DNA of 57,197 nt, from the NCBI RefSeq assembly GCF_012843875.1, contig NZ_JABAFY010000014.1:1-57197 (forward strand). Direction: 5' to 3'. Below are positions 52,538 through 57,197 of this stretch, piece by piece (within the stretch, counting starts at the first letter, position 1; every line of letters begins with the position of its first letter). This DNA comes from Desulfovibrio piger. GTDB lineage: Bacteria > Desulfobacterota > Desulfovibrionia > Desulfovibrionales > Desulfovibrionaceae. Both the position numbers and the translations under genes were made by a program. The notes under the pieces are model-generated. The model was given only the letters and a program-made list of their open reading frames with translations. It was not told where the DNA came from and did no database searches.

Positions 52538-52924
52538 ATGGATGTGACGGCGCTGCGCAATTGCGGCCTTCTTTTTCTGGCGGGCGGGGCGGGGGCCCTG
52601 GCACGCTACGGTGTTTCGGAACTGGCCAACACGCTGGTGGGGCGGCAGTATCCGCTGGGGACCTTTGTGGTCAACGTGCTGGGCTGCTTCCTGTTCGGGC
52701 TGATCTGGGAGCTGGCCGCGGTGCGCCTGCTCATCTCGGACACGGTGCGCCTGATCATCCTGGTGGGCTTCATGGGTTCGTTCACCACCTTCTCGTCCCT
52801 GATCTTCGATTCCTTCGCCCTGGGGCAGACCCGTCTGGCTCTGCTGCTGTTCAATATCGGCGCCCAGACCATCCTGGGCTTCGCGGCCCTTTTCCTGGGC
52901 ATGACCGTGGGCAAGCACTGGTAG
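52538..52924 (+). CDS. crcB: Fluoride channel Fluc (CrcB)
   Basis: CrcB/Fluc exports fluoride as a dual-topology dimer. The 128-residue product has four membrane helices, GGAGALARYGVS near the N-terminus, LGTFVVNVLGCFLFG with the pore Asn, and VGFMGSFTTFSSLIFD with the Phe box and Na+ site. A single gene suggests a homodimer. The start at 52538 is chosen because GGAGG lies 6 bases upstream; an ATG two codons earlier abuts that sequence. It converges on the LysR gene 12 bases downstream. Confidence 0.92.
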   Translation: MDVTALRNCGLLFLAGGAGALARYGVSELANTLVGRQYPLGTFVVNVLGCFLFGLIWELAAVRLLISDTVRLIILVGFMGSFTTFSSLIFDSFALGQTRLALLLFNIGAQTILGFAALFLGMTVGKHW

Positions 52925-52936
52925 GCCCGGCGCGGT

Positions 52937-53860
52937 TCAGCGCCCCCCTTCCTCCGTCGGCAGCTCGCGCAGGCGTTCCACCAGCCAGCGACCGGCCGTG
53001 CCCAGGGGCTCGACCCAGGCCAGCTCCACCGCGGTGGTGCTGATGCCGTCGTCAAAGTCCAGTTCCAGCAGCTTGAGGCGACCCTGTTCCACAAAAGGGC
53101 GGGCCAGCTGGGCCGGGAAGACCGCAAAGCCCATGCCCGCCAGCAGCATCTCCTGCAACTGGTAGAACTGGCTGTAATGCACCAGATGGCTGCTGAAGCG
53201 GAAACTGTCGTAAAAGGCATCGGAACTGATGACGCCCGGCAGGGGCAGGAGCTGGCGGTGCCGCAACAGGTCGTCCAGGGAAAGACTGCCCCGGATGCGG
53301 CTCAGGGGATGGTCGGCAGCGGCCACCACGCGCCAGATGATACGCCCGGCCATGACCGACTGGCCGCCGTGATCGTAGCGCAGGCGCGCCGGGGCCAGCA
53401 GGATGTCCACCGTATGGCGGGCGCTGCTGTCCAGCTGGCGCAGCTTGTCGCAATGCAGGACGGAATCCTCGCCGTCATACAGGAATATCTCCAGCAGCGG
53501 GAAGGCCTGTTGCAGTTCCACCAGCGCGGCCCGCACCTCCGGGAACATGACGAAGCCGTGCAGGCCAATGCGCAGCTGCCCTTCCTGCCCCTGGCCCCGT
53601 GTGGCGGCCAGGTTCTCCAGCCCCTCCAGGCGCGGGATGATGTCCAGGGCGTGGAAGTAGAATTGCCGCCCCAGGTCGGTCAGCACCGGACTGCGGCCCG
53701 GGCTGCGCCGGAACAGGGGCGCGTCCAGATCTTGCTCGAAATGCCGGATGACCTGCTGCACGGCCGCGCCGCTCACGCCCAGACGGCGTCCGGCGGCCGC
53801 GAAGGAGCCGGTCTCGGCCACGGCCCAAAGATAGTGCAGGCGTTCCGTGGTGATGATCAT
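52937..53860 (-). CDS. LysR-family transcriptional regulator
   Basis: A 307-residue regulator with an N-terminal winged helix-turn-helix: LHYLWAVAETGSFAAAGRRLGVSGAAVQQVIRHFEQ, with GSFAAAGRRLGVSGAAVQQ as the recognition region. A periplasmic-binding-like effector domain starts near residue 90 (GQLRIGLHGFVMFPEVRAAL). The start at 53860 follows GGAGGCACAC. The target is unknown; the gene converges on crcB and lies downstream of the SugE-like gene on the same strand, so the exporter is a possible target but with no operator evidence. Confidence 0.88.
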   Translation of the reverse strand: MIITTERLHYLWAVAETGSFAAAGRRLGVSGAAVQQVIRHFEQDLDAPLFRRSPGRSPVLTDLGRQFYFHALDIIPRLEGLENLAATRGQGQEGQLRIGLHGFVMFPEVRAALVELQQAFPLLEIFLYDGEDSVLHCDKLRQLDSSARHTVDILLAPARLRYDHGGQSVMAGRIIWRVVAAADHPLSRIRGSLSLDDLLRHRQLLPLPGVISSDAFYDSFRFSSHLVHYSQFYQLQEMLLAGMGFAVFPAQLARPFVEQGRLKLLELDFDDGISTTAVELAWVEPLGTAGRWLVERLRELPTEEGGR

Positions 53861-54050
53861 GTGTGCCTCCCGCAGACAGGGCATTCCGGCCTTGGGGCAG
53901 AGGCCCGGAGCCATGCCGCCGCCCCGTACCCTCCGGCGTTCCCGCCGTTGTCCCTGCCGCATCCTTTACCGGGCTGGGCCTCTTCCCGATGCCGGACAGC
54001 CGGTCCCTTCAGGCGTCCGCCTCTTTCCCGTCCATTCCATGTGCCGACAC

Positions 54051-54368
54051 TCAGGCCAGTTTGAGCAGGGCCACGCCCGCGATGATGAGCGCGATGCCCG
54101 CAAGCCGCAGCGGCTGTATGGGGTCGCCAAAAAGCAGGGCCCCGGCCAGAAAGGTACCGGCCGCGCCTATGCCTGTCCAGACGGCGTAGGCCATCCCGAT
54201 GGGGATGTGCTTCTGGGCCATGAAGAGCAGGGCGCCGCTGACGAGCATGCAGACGCCCGCCATGATGAATTCGGGCAGACGCCACAGGCCCGATTGCGCC
54301 CATTTGAGGCCCAGCGGCCAGCCTATCTCGCACAGTCCTGCCAGTATCAGGAGCAGCCATGCGTTCAT
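54051..54368 (-). CDS. SMR transporter, Gdx/SugE guanidinium exporter type
   Basis: A 105-residue four-helix small multidrug resistance protein. Helix 1 has AGLCEIGWPLGLKWA with the essential Glu14, and the segment GMAYAVWTGIGAAGTFLAG is typical of SugE/Gdx rather than EmrE. These proteins export guanidinium with proton exchange. The ATG at 54368 follows AAGGAGGAAGCAGG. I saw no guanidine riboswitch in the leader. One gene means a dual-topology homodimer. Confidence 0.87.
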   Translation of the reverse strand: MNAWLLLILAGLCEIGWPLGLKWAQSGLWRLPEFIMAGVCMLVSGALLFMAQKHIPIGMAYAVWTGIGAAGTFLAGALLFGDPIQPLRLAGIALIIAGVALLKLA

Positions 54369-54497
54369 CCTGCTTCCTCCTTCCACGAAAATGTGGTGCT
54401 GATGGTCCGCGTCCCGGAAGGGACGATCCCGCCGTTGTAGCACGGGACGGCAGAAGGAGTCTTGCACGAGCGTAAAGCGCGGCTTTCAGGCTGCCAT

Positions 54498-54528
54498 AAA
54501 AAAGAGGCCCGCAAAGGGCCTCTTTTTT
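54498..54528. terminator. Bidirectional terminator between flavoprotein and SugE genes
   Basis: AAAAAAGAGGCCC, GCAAA loop, GGGCCTCTTTTTT: a perfect 13-bp inverted repeat including the A and T tracts. Both neighbours are on the minus strand, so it mainly ends the flavoprotein transcript. Confidence 0.92.
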
Positions 54529-54602
54529 GTTGCCTGATGGGCAGAGCGCACAGGGGCATGGCAGTGCCGCCGGATGCCTCGTGCGGGTGTCGCCCGGCCA
54601 GT

Positions 54603-55226
54603 CTAGCGGATGAAGTTGGTGGGCTGCCAGGGCTCCACGGCAGGCGGGGTGATGCCCGCCTTGCGGCCGGCCTCGATGCAGTGCAGCAGCCAGGCCATGT
54701 TGTCGCCCAGGGTACGCATGATCTGCAGGCCCTCGGCATCCTGCACGGCTTCTTCCGCATTGTTGCCGTGGATGGAGTTCCAGTACTGGGAGGAGACCAC
54801 GGGCATGCGGGCGATGGTGAAATACTTGTTGAGGCGGTCGAAGGAAGCGCTGGCCCCGCCGCGACGACAGCTCACCACAGCGGCCGCGGGCTTGAAGGCG
54901 TAGGGGGCGGACTTCATGTAGAACATGCGGTCCAGCAGGGCGCACAGGCTGGCATTGGGCCCGGCATAATAGACGGGCGAGCCCACCACCAGACCGTCGG
55001 CCTCACGCATGCGTTCGACGCATTCGTTGACCGGATCGTCCTTGAAGACGCACAGACCGGTCCGGGCACATTTGCCGCAGGCGATACAGCCGCGGATGGC
55101 CTTGTGGCCCACGTGAAGCGTGGTGGTCTCGATACCGGCCTTTTCCAGTTGCTGGGCCACAGTGGCCAGGGCCGTGGCCGTGCTGCCCTTGGGATGGGGA
55201 CTGCCGTTGATGAGCAGGACCTGCAT
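54603..55226 (-). CDS. Flavodoxin-family iron-sulfur flavoprotein / NAD(P)H-dependent FMN reductase
   Basis: A 207-residue flavodoxin-like protein. LLINGSPHPKGSTATAL is the FMN phosphate loop. IRGCIACGKCARTGLCVFKDD (about 44-64) holds a compact CxxCxxC...C cluster motif of archaeal-type iron-sulfur flavoproteins. GSPVYYAGPNASLCALLDR and SCRRGGASASFDRLN complete the FMN pocket. It probably transfers electrons to quinones or metals in anaerobic stress defence. The ATG follows AAGGAGTATCCCC. It has its own terminator. Confidence 0.86.
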   Translation of the reverse strand: MQVLLINGSPHPKGSTATALATVAQQLEKAGIETTTLHVGHKAIRGCIACGKCARTGLCVFKDDPVNECVERMREADGLVVGSPVYYAGPNASLCALLDRMFYMKSAPYAFKPAAAVVSCRRGGASASFDRLNKYFTIARMPVVSSQYWNSIHGNNAEEAVQDAEGLQIMRTLGDNMAWLLHCIEAGRKAGITPPAVEPWQPTNFIR

Positions 55227-55354
55227 GGGGATACTCCTTGGTTGAAAACACCCGGTCGCCGACGCGCCGGGACCCTACAGATAAGGACTGCCCGCCGGGA
55301 GTAAAGGGGGCGGGCAGGATGCGGCAAAAAAGGGAGAGTATCCGGCAGCAGAGC

Positions 55355-56203
55355 TTACTTATCCTTTAGAGGGAAGATCCATTTACCGTTTTCTTGAAAA
55401 GGACGCTGGCAGATGTATTTTTCCCCCGCGAACACACCATCCCTGAAAAAGAAGATGCGGGCTTCAGGATGCTCGAAGCAATCGTACAGGGTCTTGTTCC
55501 CGTAGATGAGCAACTGCGTCTCCGTGCCGGTGTTCTGGCCCTGATAATAGAGGATGCCATCCTCTTCCCGGTTGGTGTAGCGGCTTCTGGACCACGAACA
55601 CAGCACGACATTGCCGTTTTTTGTCGGCCGGATGCCGCCCGGATGGTCATTTTCGAAGGCAAAGAATTTTTTCATCTCTTCCGGGCTGTAATACTTGCCG
55701 CGCTCCAATGAGACCTGCTTTCGGCCGGAGCGGGCAGGGCGCGTTTTCGCGGCGGGCGGGGGCGGTGTGAAGTCCCGGCACAAGCGCTGGGCCTCGGCAT
55801 GGATGGTTGCATAAGTACCGGGAAAGTCCTCTTTTTCCATGTATATCCCCAGCTCGTCATTATTGACCTGGCTGTAGTCATACAAGTTCATGCTGCCGAT
55901 AAGGGCCGCCTTTTCCGTCAGGAAGCAGGCCGCATGCAAATTGCTGCGCTGGAAATGACGTGTCGCGATGTCCGTGGCCGTGAAGGGGCCTTTGTGGATA
56001 ATGGTGATGTCGACACCGGCTTTTTTCTTTTCACCGAGAATATCACGAAGGCGAAGATTCAGTTTGATATAGGGAGAAATAATGATGATGTAGGACGCGG
56101 CTTCGGAAAACATGCGTTCCAGACGGGCGGCGATGCCTTGTGCGGTGAGGCATTCCGGTTCCGCATGCTTTTTGCTTAGAAGGGAGTGGAACAGGCCGGA
56201 CAT
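55355..56203 (-). CDS. PLD-like (degenerate HKD) protein with C-terminal SRA/PUA-like domain
   Basis: The 282-residue protein has an N-terminal phospholipase D-like fold (about 18-145): SYIIIISPYIKLN, then NLHAACFLTEKAALIGSMN where the HxKx4D motif is changed (His90 kept, Lys to Ala92, Asp to Glu97) but GSMN (103-106) is intact. The C-terminal part (about 165-282; DGILYYQGQNTGTETQ, IYGNKTLYD, RIFFFRDG) resembles SRA-like domains of modification-dependent restriction enzymes such as ScoMcrA. Composition is more AT-rich than its neighbours, suggesting transfer. AAGGAG precedes the ATG, 15 bases after the DMT gene stop. A role in recognising modified DNA is inference. Confidence 0.68.
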   Translation of the reverse strand: MSGLFHSLLSKKHAEPECLTAQGIAARLERMFSEAASYIIIISPYIKLNLRLRDILGEKKKAGVDITIIHKGPFTATDIATRHFQRSNLHAACFLTEKAALIGSMNLYDYSQVNNDELGIYMEKEDFPGTYATIHAEAQRLCRDFTPPPPAAKTRPARSGRKQVSLERGKYYSPEEMKKFFAFENDHPGGIRPTKNGNVVLCSWSRSRYTNREEDGILYYQGQNTGTETQLLIYGNKTLYDCFEHPEARIFFFRDGVFAGEKYICQRPFQENGKWIFPLKDK

Positions 56204-56218
56204 GGTATCTCCTTAATC

Positions 56219-57082
56219 TCAGGAATGGGAAGGGGCTTTCCCCGGCAGTTCGTTGGCCAGCGTAGCGCCCAGGATGAGGACGGTGCCGCAGGCTTCGGCC
56301 AGGCCGAAGGGCTGGTGCAGGAAGAGGGTGGCCAGCAGGATGGCGGTGACGGGATCCACATAGCTGAGCACGGCCGTGGTCTGGGCCGGGAGACGGCCCA
56401 CAGCCGAGAAGAACAGGATATAGACCAGGCCGGTGTGGACAATGCCCACCACCAGCAGCAGGAAGAGCGTGGACGGCGCGGGAGCAAGACCGTGCAGATG
56501 GCCGCCCAGCAGCACATAGGGCAGCATGACCAGGGCGGCGGTGCAGAGCTGGCAGAAGGTGGTCTCCAGCGTATCCAGTCCACGCAGACGCTTGTTGAGG
56601 AGGATGAGGGAACAGTAGAGCAGGGCGGCCGCCAGCCCGAAGGCGATGCCGCGCGGGTCCTGCCGGCTGCCGGTGAACACGCCGGAGATGCACACGGCCC
56701 CCAGCACGGCCAGCAGGGTGCAGATGATCTTGCGGCGGGTCAGGCGTTCGCCGAGCACCAGGGGCGAGAGCAGGATGACGAAGACCGGCGCCATGTAATA
56801 GCAGAGCGTGGCCACGGCGATGCCCGTATGGCGGAAGGCCTCGAAAAGGAAGATCCAGTTGAAGCCCAGGGCCGCGCCGGAGAGCAGGAGGCAGAGGGCA
56901 TTCTTGCGGATGGCCTGACCGTGCAGGGGCGTTTTTTTCAGGCGCAGCACCAGCAGCAGGAAGAGGGTGCCGATGACGGCCCGGGCACAGGCGATGACCG
57001 CCGGGGGCAGCGGGATGTAGTGGACGAAGAGGCCGATGCTGCCCACGATGAACATGGCGGCGGCCAGTTTGCTTTTTTCCAT
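56219..57082 (-). CDS. DMT-superfamily (EamA) transporter
   Basis: A 287-residue permease with ten predicted helices in two EamA halves. Half 1 runs from AAAMFIVGSIGLFVHYIPLPPAVIACARAVIG (core IPLPPAVIACARA) to VLGERLTRRKI, and half 2 ends with SYVDPVTAILLATLFLHQP and ILGATLAN. Such carriers export amino acids or other metabolites; the substrate is not readable. The start at 57082 is preferred because the family begins near the first helix; the frame continues 23 codons upstream into repeat copy C. It probably shares a transcript with the PLD-like gene. Confidence 0.87.
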   Translation of the reverse strand: MEKSKLAAAMFIVGSIGLFVHYIPLPPAVIACARAVIGTLFLLLVLRLKKTPLHGQAIRKNALCLLLSGAALGFNWIFLFEAFRHTGIAVATLCYYMAPVFVILLSPLVLGERLTRRKIICTLLAVLGAVCISGVFTGSRQDPRGIAFGLAAALLYCSLILLNKRLRGLDTLETTFCQLCTAALVMLPYVLLGGHLHGLAPAPSTLFLLLVVGIVHTGLVYILFFSAVGRLPAQTTAVLSYVDPVTAILLATLFLHQPFGLAEACGTVLILGATLANELPGKAPSHS

Positions 57083-57121
57083 GACCTGGTTCCCTGTGGT
57101 TCGTTTTCTGTTCGACAGGGC

Positions 57122-57197
57122 TTGAGAGGGGGAGGGGCGTTTTTTGGGCAAAAACTGCCCCTCCCCCTCTCAAACTCTCCCCCACCCCGAAAAAACC
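57122..57197 (+). repeat. Hairpin repeat with C-rich tail, copy C (cut by window end)
   Basis: TTGAGAGGGGGAGGGGC (57122-57138) pairs perfectly with 57157-57173 around a GTTTTTTGGGCAAAAACT loop. The tail CTCCCCCACCCCGAAAAAACC matches copies A and B. It lies upstream of the DMT gene. The stem sequence differs from A/B yet stays complementary. Confidence 0.75.

Noticed and set aside
54369..54497. Guanidine-II riboswitch (paired ACGR loops) upstream of the SugE-like gene
   Set aside because: Two small hairpins exist, but their loops do not both carry ACGR and the spacing does not fit.

Overview
The window looks like chromosome from a high-GC sulfate-reducing deltaproteobacterium of the family Desulfovibrionaceae. 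The strongest evidence is a periplasmic [FeFe] hydrogenase of the Desulfovibrio HydA/HydB type: a two-[4Fe-4S] large subunit and a small subunit with a twin-arginine signal, together with a full hydG-hydE-hydF maturase set. A Desulfovibrio piger-like species is my best guess from composition and gene style, but nothing here proves the species.

Layout. 1-370: the 3' end of an IS5-type transposase next to a tRNA-Ala(CGC). 893-3065: rlmE, a yebC-family gene and ruvC. 3066-3416: hairpin repeats and a 38-bp palindromic terminator. 3417-11491: periplasmic cyclophilin, BI-1-like membrane protein, RNase R overlapping murJ, a small secreted protein, and mnmA. 11593-15922 (minus strand): a polar amino acid ABC transporter with one ATPase, one permease and three tandem paralogous binding proteins, each with its own promoter. 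16033-18769: NYN-domain protein, O-antigen ligase-like protein and a GNAT enzyme. 19003-21146: an autotransporter whose best start is out of frame with the rest. 21564-32886: uvrA, a secreted unknown, a SpoU-type RNA methyltransferase, a SpeG-like acetyltransferase, a Na+/H+ antiporter, ctpA plus divergent polysaccharide deacetylase, proC and an AMIN-domain protein. 33124-36456: hypA, hypB, a secreted unknown and a SPOR protein.

36457-45293 is the hydrogenase region: a group B-like [FeFe] hydrogenase with its own promoter and a Rex-like operator, then a TM1266-type regulator, hydA, hydB, hydG, hydE, hydF and two microORFs. HydG, HydE and HydF build the H-cluster, HydA is the catalytic subunit, and HydB carries the complex through Tat. 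The regulator and promoter elements suggest redox or metal control. hypA/hypB close by would serve a [NiFe] enzyme encoded elsewhere.

45981-51343 encodes a YbhGFSR-like ABC exporter. 51469-57082 holds a K+ channel-like protein, a fluoride channel, a LysR regulator, a Gdx/SugE exporter, a flavodoxin-family iron-sulfur flavoprotein, a PLD-like/SRA-like protein that may be a modification-dependent defense factor, and a DMT exporter. At least five copies of an intergenic hairpin repeat with a C-rich tail are scattered through the window; the two copies flanking hydF are almost identical and inverted. No CRISPR array, rRNA or complete insertion sequence was seen.
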